From: Humisphaera sp.
GTDB lineage: Bacteria; Planctomycetota; Phycisphaerae; Tepidisphaerales; Tepidisphaeraceae
Assembly: GCA_025351525.1 (NCBI GenBank)
Contig: JANXVV010000226.1
Coordinates: 1 to 29,308 of the forward strand
Reading direction: 5' to 3'
Length of the DNA stretch: 29,308 nt
Positions 22,300-29,308 of the stretch are shown piece by piece (positions within the stretch are counted from its first letter, which is position 1; each line of letters begins with the position of its first letter). The notes beneath the pieces are model-generated. The model was given only the letters and a program-made list of their open reading frames with translations. It was not told the DNA's origin and searched no databases. The position numbers and the translations under genes were made by a program.

Positions 22300-24396
22300 T
22301 TACCCTACCTGCGCCAACGGCAACGTCTCCCCGAACTGCTCGCCCAATGCCTTCCTCAATTCCCGATGTTCCGGCATTATCAGCCTCGGGTCTTCCGCCA
22401 GCATCGCCAGCGCGTCCTCCCGCGCCTGGCCCAGCATCTCCAATTCCTGCGTAACATCCGCCATCTTGAATTCGGGCAGACCATGCTGGCGGGTGCCGAA
22501 AAACTCACCGGGGCCGCGAAGCTGTAAATCCATTTCGGCGATTTCAAAACCGTCCGTGGTTTGCGTCATGGCCCGCAGGCGCTGCTCGGCCACGTCGCTC
22601 GGGGGATCGGAGATCAGCAGGCAACTGGAGAGATCTTTCCCGCGCCCGACCCGGCCGCGCAGTTGGTGCAGTTGCGACAGGCCGAAACGGTCGGCGTTGT
22701 CTATCAGAATTACGCTGGCGTTGGGAACGTCGATGCCGACTTCGATCACCGTCGTCGCGATCAGCACATCGGTTTGGCGATCGCGGAAAGCGAGCATGGT
22801 CGATTGCTTTTCCTCGGTGGACATCTGCCCATGCAGGGCTGCCAGACGCAAACCACTGAGCGGGCCTTTGGAAAGCCGGTCGAATTCGGTCTTCACCGAT
22901 TTGTTGTCGGAGATGCCATCGTCTTCGATCTGTGGCAGCACGATGTAAGCCTGCCGGCCAAGACCGACTTGCTCGCGGATGTAGTCGTAGGCCTGAATCG
23001 CCTGTTGGGAACGCAGCCATTTTGTTTTGATCGGCAGTCGGCCGGGGGGAAGGTGGTCGATCGTGCTGAGATCGAAATCGGCGAAGTAGCTGAGCGCGAG
23101 CGTTCGCGGGATCGGGGTGGCGGTCATCACCAGATAATGCGGGGAGAAGCCTTTGCTCTTGAGCGTGGCCCGCTGCATGACGCCGAGCTTGTGCTGTTCA
23201 TCGACGACGACGAGGCCGAGGTTGGCGAAGCTGATGTCTTTTTGAAGCAGCGCCTGCGTGCCGATGGCGATGTGAATTTTTCCATCGGCGAGATCCTTCA
23301 GCCCCGCCCCGCGCCCTTCGCGTTTGGTGCGGCTGGTATACAAGCCGATGCGGACACCGCTGTCTTTCAGGAAATTGGAGATCGTCAAAAAATGCTGCTC
23401 CGCCAGCACCTCGGTCGGCGCGAGCAGCGCCGCCTGCATTTTATTCGCGACGGCGACCAGCATCGCGTATAGCGCCACTACCGTCTTCCCGCTGCCGACA
23501 TCCCCCTGCAGCAGCCGATTCATCGGGTGCGACGACCGCAGGTCTTTCAGGATTTCCCAGATCGATCCCTGCTGGGCATCGGTCAGTGGAAACGGGAACC
23601 GCTTGCGGATGCGTTCATCGAGCAGTTTGTCGGCTCGCAGAACCGGCGCGGTCAGTCGACCGTCGCGCAGCCGTTTGCTGACACCGAGGCCAAGCTGCAT
23701 GAGCATCAGTTCATCGTAGACGATTCGCCGGCGGGCCTGCTGGGCTTCGCGTTCGTTCGCCGGTTGATGGATCGCGCGATAGGCCTCGCGGCGGGGCAGC
23801 AGGCCACGCTGGTCGAGCACGATTTGCGGAAACCATTCCTGGATCGCCGGAAGCGCCGCCGACAAATGTTCATCCACGACGCGCTGAATTGTATCGCTGC
23901 TCAGCTTTGCGGTGGCGGGGTAGATGGGGCGGAACCGGGATTCGGCGATGCGCTCGGATTCGGCGTCGATCAGATGCCATTTCGGGTTGGCCATCTGCGG
24001 CAGATTGCGGAAAGTCTTCACCAGACCCTGCACGCGGAGGATCATGCCGGGATTGATTTTGTTGCGGAGATAGCTGCCGTTGAAAAAGACGAGTGCGAGT
24101 TTGTCGGTGCCGTCGTCGAGTGTGGCTTCGAAGCGGGCGCGCGGGCGAACCCCGAGGTAATCGACCGCGACCACTTCGCCGCGCGTGGTTTGAATTTGAT
24201 CGGTGAGCAGATCGGCGATGGTTTTCTCGGCGGACTCGTATTGATAGGTGCGCGGGAAATAGTCGAGCAGATTTGCAAGTGTGTTGATGCCGATCGCGTG
24301 AAAATGTTTAGCCCGGGTGGGGCCGATGCCGTTGAGGGATTCGATGGGGACCTGCGGACCAGGGACTGAGGGCGGAGTGGGATCTGGGCTAGACAT
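22300..24396 (-). CDS. recG: ATP-dependent DNA helicase RecG
   Basis: A 698-residue protein from the ATG at 24394-24396, the normal RecG length. RecG remodels stalled forks and branched DNA. Domains: N-terminal wedge/OB region (about 15-240) starting with the helix-hairpin-like SLNGIGPTRAKHFHAIGI, then the SF2 helicase core. Walker A is LLQGDVGSGKTVVAL (295-309), PTEVLAEQH is motif Ia, VVVDEQHKLGVMQR is motif II (399-402), TATPIPRTLAL is motif III, and HQLRGRVGRGKD is motif VI. The C-terminus has GPGEFFGTRQHGLPEF. An in-frame ATG at 24498 would add 34 residues encoded by the family E repeat (FLLCVFHCALCVLAAG), so it is rejected as start. Confidence 0.95.
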   Translation of the reverse strand: MSSPDPTPPSVPGPQVPIESLNGIGPTRAKHFHAIGINTLANLLDYFPRTYQYESAEKTIADLLTDQIQTTRGEVVAVDYLGVRPRARFEATLDDGTDKLALVFFNGSYLRNKINPGMILRVQGLVKTFRNLPQMANPKWHLIDAESERIAESRFRPIYPATAKLSSDTIQRVVDEHLSAALPAIQEWFPQIVLDQRGLLPRREAYRAIHQPANEREAQQARRRIVYDELMLMQLGLGVSKRLRDGRLTAPVLRADKLLDERIRKRFPFPLTDAQQGSIWEILKDLRSSHPMNRLLQGDVGSGKTVVALYAMLVAVANKMQAALLAPTEVLAEQHFLTISNFLKDSGVRIGLYTSRTKREGRGAGLKDLADGKIHIAIGTQALLQKDISFANLGLVVVDEQHKLGVMQRATLKSKGFSPHYLVMTATPIPRTLALSYFADFDLSTIDHLPPGRLPIKTKWLRSQQAIQAYDYIREQVGLGRQAYIVLPQIEDDGISDNKSVKTEFDRLSKGPLSGLRLAALHGQMSTEEKQSTMLAFRDRQTDVLIATTVIEVGIDVPNASVILIDNADRFGLSQLHQLRGRVGRGKDLSSCLLISDPPSDVAEQRLRAMTQTTDGFEIAEMDLQLRGPGEFFGTRQHGLPEFKMADVTQELEMLGQAREDALAMLAEDPRLIMPEHRELRKALGEQFGETLPLAQVG

Positions 24397-24426
24397 CGGG
24401 TTTAAGCTGTTTGCCCTGGATCGAAA

Positions 24427-24700
24427 AATGCCTGCCGCAAGGACGCAAAGAGCGCAATGGAAAACGCAAAGAAGAAAGCGGTCAACCACAAAGAGCACAG
24501 AGACGCGCCCGATATTTCATACGTCTGGAAGGGTGAGAGCATGTTTAAAAACACAGCGGAGGCTGTCGTAGCCCATGCTACGGCAACGCCAGTTGTGTTC
24601 CTGAACATGCGATGAGGCGCGTCTCTGTGCTACGTGGTTCAAATTCTTCGCCTTCTTCGCGTTTTTCTTTGCGCTCTTTGCGCCTTTGCGGCTGCATTTT
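24427..24700. repeat. Family E repeat as a large inverted pair (copies 2 and 3)
   Basis: The left arm (24427-24509, GCCGCAAGGACGCAAAGAGC and on to CAAAGAGCACAGAGACGCG) is an imperfect complement of the right arm (24616-24700), which matches the copy at 18353-18437 in the same order of blocks. The pair spans the gap between pcm and recG. The centre (24510-24615) holds a different inverted repeat. The 24397-24743 gap contains nothing else I can support. Confidence 0.85.
24539..24610. repeat. Inverted repeat nested inside the family E pair
   Basis: GCATGTTTAAAAACACA (24539-24555) pairs with TGTGTTCCTGAACATGC (24594-24610) at 14 of 17 positions. Between them is a second stem, GTCGTAGC with GCTACGGC, and loop CCAT. 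It looks like one hairpin element sitting within another. Confidence 0.75.
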
Positions 24701-24743
24701 AAAAAGCGTAGAGAGTCGACACATGTAAAAAAACGGGGAAATT

Positions 24744-25412
24744 TCAATCCTGTTTATCCGCCCATCCATTTTGCCCGATCAGTTTCACGAAACGGCAGGC
24801 ACACAGATCGGTGGTTTCCAGCACGTCCCCGTGACGGGTCACCTTGACGAGGATCTGGCCTTCCTGCGGGCCGACGGGCAGCACGGCGATTCCACCGTCC
24901 TTCAGTTGCTCCAGCAGTAGCGCATCCGGCAAAGTCGGCGCACCGGCGGTGATGAGGATGCGGTCGAACGGGGCCGCCTCTTTCCAGCCGAGCGTGCCGT
25001 CGGAATGGCGGAAGTGAACGTTGCGCGCAGCCAGATCCATCAACCGTTCCCAGGCGGAATCGAGCAGAGGTTTGAGTCGCTCGATCGAGTAAACCTCCCC
25101 GGCCAATTTGGAAAGGATCGCCGTCTGATAGCCGCTTCCCGTGCCGATTTCCAACACGCGGTGATTGGGTTGCACCTCCAGCCGGGCGGTCATCAGGGCT
25201 ACCATGTACGGTTGACTGATCATCTGCCCGTGCCCGATCGGCGAGGGTCGATCGCTGTACGCCGCCGCCCGTCCATCGCGCGGAAAGAACAGTTCTCGCG
25301 GCGTGGCGCGGATCGCCTCGATCACCCGCGCATCCGTGATTCCCCGCTCGATGATCTGCTGACGGATCATCATTTCGAGTGAGCTATTCGTTGAGACGCT
25401 GGTTTTTTGCAT
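24744..25412 (-). CDS. pcm: Protein-L-isoaspartate O-methyltransferase
   Basis: A 222-residue PIMT that methylates L-isoaspartyl residues in aged proteins with SAM, starting their repair. Visible marks: RELFFPRDGRAAAYSDRPSP (39-58), the family signature GHGQMISQPYMVALMTARL with the substrate-binding Ser, motif I VLEIGTGSGYQTAILSKL, YSIERLKPL, and DRILITAGAPTLPDALLEQL-like post-motif. Length and motif order fit bacterial Pcm. It lies upstream of recG on the same strand, separated by the family E inverted pair. Confidence 0.95.
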   Translation of the reverse strand: MQKTSVSTNSSLEMMIRQQIIERGITDARVIEAIRATPRELFFPRDGRAAAYSDRPSPIGHGQMISQPYMVALMTARLEVQPNHRVLEIGTGSGYQTAILSKLAGEVYSIERLKPLLDSAWERLMDLAARNVHFRHSDGTLGWKEAAPFDRILITAGAPTLPDALLLEQLKDGGIAVLPVGPQEGQILVKVTRHGDVLETTDLCACRFVKLIGQNGWADKQD

Positions 25413-25509
25413 AAAACACGGGATGAGTGGGTCGAATTTTTGGCGTCATTCCATACACCGGCAAGGATACGGTACCCTTCATCGCTCGGTGTCGCCAGTC
25501 GGCTGGATG

Positions 25510-25767
25510 CTACTCGTTACGACTGTAACCGTTCATGATATAGACCGCGCGGGGAGAATGGGTGACTTCCAGGGAAACAATTTGCGAGAGCGCAATCTTA
25601 ATTTCTCGATTGTCATCAGTCACGTAATAGACGAGGTCGCCGATGCGATCTCGCATCAGAAAATCGGGATGATCCACGGTGTACACCCTGCCGTCCGATG
25701 TTCGGATGTCGAACGGCTGGAAGGGTTGCGCGTGAAGCTGTTGCGCGATGATTTCTGATTTGATCAC
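25510..25767 (-). CDS. Small conserved protein of unknown function (paralogue of 20198)
   Basis: An 85-residue protein starting with GTG at 25765-25767. It reads IIAQQLHAQPFQPFDIRTSD, GRVYTVDHPDFLMRDRIGD, LVYYVTDDNREIKIALSQIV, SLEVTHSP. The plan (short helix, PFxPF, a DGxxYxVxHPDF strand, a final IxxIxSLEV strand) matches the protein at 20198-20422. No membrane segment, metal motif or catalytic signature is seen; a small beta-barrel or Sm-like fold is possible but only a guess. Its own TATAAT box sits about 10 bp upstream of the start. Confidence 0.75.
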   Translation of the reverse strand: MIKSEIIAQQLHAQPFQPFDIRTSDGRVYTVDHPDFLMRDRIGDLVYYVTDDNREIKIALSQIVSLEVTHSPRAVYIMNGYSRNE

Positions 25768-25775
25768 GGTGCATC

Positions 25776-25781
25776 ATTATA
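25776..25781 (-). promoter_or_regulatory. Perfect -10 box before the small conserved gene
   Basis: TATAAT on the minus strand, 8 bp from the GTG start at 25767. Transcription would start at about 25769, so the message would be leaderless. The -35 region (about 25799-25804) is weak. Confidence 0.5.
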
Positions 25782-25907
25782 AGGGCTTATTCGGTTCGAT
25801 ACCATGAAAAATGATGTAATCGGAAGCTGAAGTGATATTGTGTTTAACCGCACTCACTCCTATCGTCTTCATACCTTTTGAAAGGAGTTCCGCACGAAGG
25901 CTTTGTG

Positions 25908-27266
25908 ATGAACACCGACGATCTTCGCCAACTCGACCGCCGGCATATCTGGCATCCGTTTACCCCGATGAAACTCTGGCTGGAGAGCGATCCGCTGGTC
26001 ATCGCCGCCGCAGACGGCATGCACTTGATCGACAGCGACGGCCATCGCTATCTCGATGGCGTCAGCAGCCTCTGGTGCAATGTCCACGGGCATCGCGTGC
26101 CGGAAATGGACGAGGCGATTCGGCGGCAGCTTGGCAGGGTGGCGCATTCGACGATGCTGGGCTTGACCCACGAGCCGGCGGTTCTGCTGGCGGACCGGTT
26201 GATGCAAATCGTTCCGAAGTCCCTGAAGAAAATCTTCTACAGTGACTGCGGCGCTACCGCGACGGAGATCGCGTTCAAGTTGGCGGTGCAGTATTGGCAC
26301 AACACCGGTCAGCCGCGCAAGACGGAGTTTGTCGGGTTCACCGAGGCGTATCATGGCGACACGGTGGGGGCGATGTCGGTTGGCCGGACGGAGGCGTTTC
26401 ACAAACCTTATTTTCCACTGCTGTTCAAAGTGCATTTCTCGCCGACACCGTTCGTGTATCGCAGTGAATTTCCGAACGATCCCGAGCGTGTGAAAACCGA
26501 ATGTCTTGCGGCGCTCGAGAAAATCCTGCAAGAACATTCCGCCACCCTCGCGGCGATCTGCATCGAGCCCATCGTGCAGGGAGCGGCGGGAATGATCGTA
26601 CACCCGGCAGGGTTTTTGCGAGAAGTCCGTCGACTGGCGACGGAGTATGGGGTGCTGCTGATCTGCGACGAGGTGGCGGTGGGTTTCGGCCGCACCGGCA
26701 GGATGTTTGCCGCCGAGCATGAAAATGTCGAGCCGGATCTGATGTGCGTCGCCAAGGGCATTACCGGCGGCTACCTGCCGTTGGCGGCGACATTCGCGAC
26801 GCAAAAAATATTCGATTCGTTTCTAGGGGAACCGTGGGAGGGGAAGACTTTTTTTCACGGGCATACCTACACCGGCAATCCGCTGGCGTGCGCGGCGGCG
26901 CTGGCATCGCTCGACCTGTTCGACAAAAACAACGTGCTGGAAAATGTCCGTTCCAATGTCGACGCCTTCAATGACTTCGCCCTGAAGAAAGAATTGCGAC
27001 ATCGACCTTTCGTCGGCGATATTCGATATAAGGGAACGATGATCGGCATCGAATTGGTCGAGGAACAAAAGTCGCGGAAGCGATTTGATCCCCGGCGACG
27101 CGTCGGAGCGGAGTTCTGCATGCGGATGCGAAAACGCGGTGTGATTCTCCGGCCGCTGGGCGATGTGATCGTCATCATGCCTCCACCGGCGATGGGCCGC
27201 GAGGACTTCATGCAACTGATCGACGCGGTCGCGGTGGAAATGTCGGCCATGGAAACCTGGATATGA
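25908..27266 (+). CDS. bioA: Adenosylmethionine-8-amino-7-oxononanoate aminotransferase
   Basis: A 452-residue class III PLP aminotransferase. It converts 7-keto-8-aminopelargonate to 7,8-diaminopelargonate with SAM as amino donor, in biotin synthesis. BioA marks: HIWHPFTPMKLW (13-24), DGVSSLWCNVHGH (50-62), DCGATATEIAFK (113-124), EAYHGDTVGAMSVG (146-159), LICDEVAVGFGRTGRMF with Asp254 that binds the PLP ring nitrogen, and VAKGITGGYLPLAAT with Lys283 forming the PLP Schiff base. ATG 25908 is preferred, with GAAGG 7 nt upstream, over an in-frame TTG at 25878. bioD overlaps its last codons by 4 bp. Confidence 0.95.
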   Translation: MNTDDLRQLDRRHIWHPFTPMKLWLESDPLVIAAADGMHLIDSDGHRYLDGVSSLWCNVHGHRVPEMDEAIRRQLGRVAHSTMLGLTHEPAVLLADRLMQIVPKSLKKIFYSDCGATATEIAFKLAVQYWHNTGQPRKTEFVGFTEAYHGDTVGAMSVGRTEAFHKPYFPLLFKVHFSPTPFVYRSEFPNDPERVKTECLAALEKILQEHSATLAAICIEPIVQGAAGMIVHPAGFLREVRRLATEYGVLLICDEVAVGFGRTGRMFAAEHENVEPDLMCVAKGITGGYLPLAATFATQKIFDSFLGEPWEGKTFFHGHTYTGNPLACAAALASLDLFDKNNVLENVRSNVDAFNDFALKKELRHRPFVGDIRYKGTMIGIELVEEQKSRKRFDPRRRVGAEFCMRMRKRGVILRPLGDVIVIMPPPAMGREDFMQLIDAVAVEMSAMETWI

Positions 27267-27997
27267 TCAACCCCGTCCCCATCCCCGGCCTGTTCATCAC
27301 CGGCACCGATACCGGCGTCGGTAAAACCGTCATCGCCGGTGCCATCGCCCAATGGTTCGCACGTCGGGGGGCGCAGGTCGCGGTGTGCAAACCGATCGCC
27401 ACCGGATGTGCGCGCCGCCGCGAGGGACTGGTCAGCGAGGATGCTGAATTTTTAGCCAGTTGTGCCGATTCCCGCCACGCGCTCGATATGATCTGTCCGC
27501 AGCGCTACGTCGAGCCACTGGCCCCGGCTGTGGCTGCCGAGCGGGCGGGGGAGCCGGTCGACTGGCGGTTGATCGATCGGAGCATTCAGCAGATGTGCAT
27601 CGGCAGCACCGCGATGATCGTCGAAGGCGTGGGCGGGGTGGCGGTGCCGTTGGATGAACAGATCACCGTGCTGCATCTGGCGGGCTGGTTGCGCCTTCCC
27701 GCGATCGTGGTCGCGCGGCCGGGATTGGGGACGATCAATCACACCCTGCTGACCGTCGCGGCCTTGCGCGCGGCGGGGGTGGAAGTGGCCGGCGTCGTTC
27801 TCAATCGCTACCCGGCTGAAAACGCGGGGGTGGTGGAAGAGACGAACGCCGATGCGATCGAGAAATGGAGCGGCGTGCCGGTGCTGTGCCTGGTGCCGGA
27901 TGAACCGGTGCATCGGGCATCGATCCCGGTGGAAGTGGCGGCGGCGGTGGACGCGGTCGACTGGTCGCGCTTCGCAGCGCGGCGGATGATGCGATGA
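27263..27997 (+). CDS. bioD: Dethiobiotin synthetase
   Basis: A 244-residue ATP-dependent carboxylase that closes the ureido ring of dethiobiotin from diaminopelargonate and CO2. Walker A is FITGTDTGVGKTVIAGAI (11-28), followed by VAVCKPIATGC (39-49) with the substrate-binding Lys, and MIVEGVGGVAVPLDE (about 118-132), the usual E-G-AGG motif. The C-terminal GVVLNRYP is the adenine-binding N-R region. The ATG overlaps the bioA stop (ATGA), so translation is coupled. bioB and bioF are not in the window. A hairpin (family F) follows the stop. Confidence 0.95.
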   Translation: MINPVPIPGLFITGTDTGVGKTVIAGAIAQWFARRGAQVAVCKPIATGCARRREGLVSEDAEFLASCADSRHALDMICPQRYVEPLAPAVAAERAGEPVDWRLIDRSIQQMCIGSTAMIVEGVGGVAVPLDEQITVLHLAGWLRLPAIVVARPGLGTINHTLLTVAALRAAGVEVAGVVLNRYPAENAGVVEETNADAIEKWSGVPVLCLVPDEPVHRASIPVEVAAAVDAVDWSRFAARRMMR

Positions 27998-28010
27998 GTC
28001 CTCAATTGCA

Positions 28011-28036
28011 CGTTTAGCGCCGGCCCGGAGGGCCGG
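28011..28036. repeat. Family F hairpin (copy 2), between convergent bioD and xylB
   Basis: CGTTTAGCG then CCGGCCC, loop GGA, GGGCCGG (28020-28036). The same wording as 12149-12172. It lies 14 bp after the bioD stop and 15 bp before the xylB end, and could help end transcription on both strands, though there is no T-tract. Confidence 0.75.
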
Positions 28037-28050
28037 GCTCGCCACCCCGC

Positions 28051-29308
28051 TCAAAGTGCCGCGATTTCCTCAAACCTCGCTTTTAAATCCCCGTACAATT
28101 TATCGTAGACCGCAAAATGCCTGTCGTAGAGTGCCATTGATTTCTTATTGGGAACAATCTTCACCGTCTGCCCGATCGAGGATTTGCACGCTTCCTCGAC
28201 ACTGCCCCACACGCCGGTCCCCACGCCCGCCAGAAGCGCCACCCCATACGCCGGGCCTTCCCCGGCGTTGGTCAGCACGATCGGCTGCTTGTAAATATCC
28301 GCCTGAAGATGCCTCCAGAAATCGCTCCGCGCTCCGCCGCCCGTCGCCCGGACCTGGGTGACGGCGATGCCCATGTTCTGCATGATCTCCAGCGCATCGC
28401 GCATGCCGTAGGTCACGCCTTCGAGCAGCGATCGGATCATCATCGCGCGCGTGGTGCGGGCGGTGGCGCCGATCCATCCGCCGCGGGCTTTCGGGTCGGG
28501 GTGCGGGCAACGCTCACCGGTGAGATAGGGCAGGAAAAAGGTTCCCTCGCTGCCCGCCGGCGCGGTGGCGGCTTGGGCGACGAGCAATTCGTAGGGATCG
28601 ACTTTCTGCTTTTTCGCCTGCGCCATTTCGGTTTGGGCAAACTGATTGCGGAACCATTGGAAGCTGCCGCCCGCCGATAGCATGCAGCCGAACACGCACC
28701 ATTTTCCCGGCACGGCATGGCACATGGTATGAACGCGCCCCTGTGGATCGCGCGTCGGTTTATCGCTGTGGGCGAACACCACGCCGCTCGTGCCGAGCTG
28801 CGCGCTGACGATCCCGGCGGCGACGATCCCATTGCCCACACCGCCCGCCGGCTGATCCCCCGCGCCGCCCACCACCGGAATGCCCGCGATCAATCCCATC
28901 GCCTTGGCGGCGGTTTCGTGCAGCGTGCCGGTCACTTCCTGCGATTCGTGCATGCTCGCTAAAAGTGCTTTGTCAATCCCGAGCAGTGAAAGCAGTTTGT
29001 CCGACCAGCGGCGGTTGACCACATCGAGCAGCAGCGTGCCGCTGGCATCGCTCACTTCGGTCGCATACTCACCGGTCATCCGATAGCGGATGTAATCCTT
29101 GGGCAGCAGGATGTGTTTCGTTTTGGCATACACGCGCGGCTCATGCTGCCTCACCCACAGAATTTTCGGAGCGGTGAACCCGGTCAGCGCCGGATTGGCA
29201 ACCAGCTCGATCAGCGCCTCCCGCCCCCCGGCTTTGCTCTCGATTTCAGCGCATTGCTCGGCGGTGCGTTGGTCGTTCCACAGCAGGGCTGGCCGCAATG
29301 ATTTCACG
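28051..29308 (-). CDS. xylB: Xylulokinase (partial, N-terminus beyond the window)
   Basis: The C-terminal 418-419 residues of a FGGY-family kinase; about 80 N-terminal residues, with the first ATP-binding strand, lie past the right edge. It phosphorylates D-xylulose to xylulose 5-phosphate, feeding the pentose phosphate pathway. XylB marks: PALLWNDQRT with the substrate Asp, KILWVRQHEP, LLPKDYIRYRMTGEYATEVS, DASGTLLLDV, GGAGDQPAGGVGNG with the catalytic base Asp, LGTSGVVF, LPYLTGERCPHPDP and ATGGGARSDFWRHLQADI. The family assignment to xylulokinase over glycerol- or ribulokinase rests on the WNDQRT and YLTGERCPHPDP wording. The GTG at the edge is an internal Val, not a start. Confidence 0.92.
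   Translation of the reverse strand, partial: VKSLRPALLWNDQRTAEQCAEIESKAGGREALIELVANPALTGFTAPKILWVRQHEPRVYAKTKHILLPKDYIRYRMTGEYATEVSDASGTLLLDVVNRRWSDKLLSLLGIDKALLASMHESQEVTGTLHETAAKAMGLIAGIPVVGGAGDQPAGGVGNGIVAAGIVSAQLGTSGVVFAHSDKPTRDPQGRVHTMCHAVPGKWCVFGCMLSAGGSFQWFRNQFAQTEMAQAKKQKVDPYELLVAQAATAPAGSEGTFFLPYLTGERCPHPDPKARGGWIGATARTTRAMMIRSLLEGVTYGMRDALEIMQNMGIAVTQVRATGGGARSDFWRHLQADIYKQPIVLTNAGEGPAYGVALLAGVGTGVWGSVEEACKSSIGQTVKIVPNKKSMALYDRHFAVYDKLYGDLKARFEEIAAL

Noticed and set aside
22561..24369. Long plus-strand frames (about 300 and 280 codons) opposite recG
   Set aside because: Antisense shadows; recG helicase motifs are complete on the minus strand.
25869..26804. 311-codon minus-strand frame opposite bioA
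   Set aside because: Antisense shadow of a well-supported gene; no recognisable motif.

Overview
The window looks like chromosomal DNA of a planctomycete (phylum Planctomycetota, possibly the Phycisphaerae side). This is an inference from: the N-terminus at the left edge, which has the DWPxWRGPN...GIS start typical of planctomycete PQQ-propeller proteins; a very large single-chain FtsX-type permease; Uma2 and MNT/HEPN genes; weak or absent Shine-Dalgarno sites at most starts; and many long hairpin repeats between genes. The DNA is GC-rich, with long meaningless antisense frames. I saw no tRNA, rRNA or CRISPR array.

Layout. 1-4.7 kb (minus strand): start of a PQQ-like secreted protein, a two-module ABC-type permease and a transglutaminase-like protease. 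5.0-8.6 kb (plus): a secreted TPR-like protein and a membrane-anchored SurA/PpiD-like protein, then a short scrap of IS3-type transposase. 8.9-10.5 kb (plus): a Sua5/YrdC domain fused to a low-molecular-weight protein tyrosine/arginine phosphatase, followed by rpiB; separate versions of these genes are neighbours in Bacillus. 10.9-12.6 kb (minus): a TrkH/KtrB K+ transporter and hisI. 12.8-15.1 kb (plus): a membrane-anchored alpha/beta hydrolase lacking its serine nucleophile and an RluA-type pseudouridine synthase. 15.2-16.0 kb (minus): a Uma2 nuclease-fold protein. 16.3-20.1 kb (plus): a methyltransferase, a rhomboid protease, a hicB scrap and class I fumarase. 20.1-22.3 kb (plus): an accessory toxin-antitoxin/nuclease island. 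22.3-25.8 kb (minus): recG, pcm and a small conserved protein. 25.9-28.0 kb (plus): bioA and bioD, overlapping by 4 bp, the last two activation/ring-closure steps before biotin synthase. 28.05 kb to the end (minus): xylulokinase, cut by the window edge.

The most notable locus is the island at 20.1-22.3 kb. It holds a scrap of a nucleotidyltransferase gene, a small beta-rich protein with a paralogue at 25.5 kb, a double GIY-YIG protein, an orphan HigA-type antitoxin and an intact MntA/HepT pair. The GIY-YIG gene is split by a frameshift exactly at three perfect tandem copies of an 8-bp unit. One or four copies would restore a single reading frame, so the locus behaves on paper like a slipped-strand ON/OFF switch. 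The HigA gene is also frameshifted, at a GC-dinucleotide run.

The second theme is the spacers. Nearly every gap over 100 bp carries members of at least seven different hairpin or inverted-repeat families, several present two or three times here, with stems conserved or compensated while loops drift. Some of them create false N-terminal extensions on real genes (recG, the RluA-type gene, the methyltransferase), so those starts were moved downstream.
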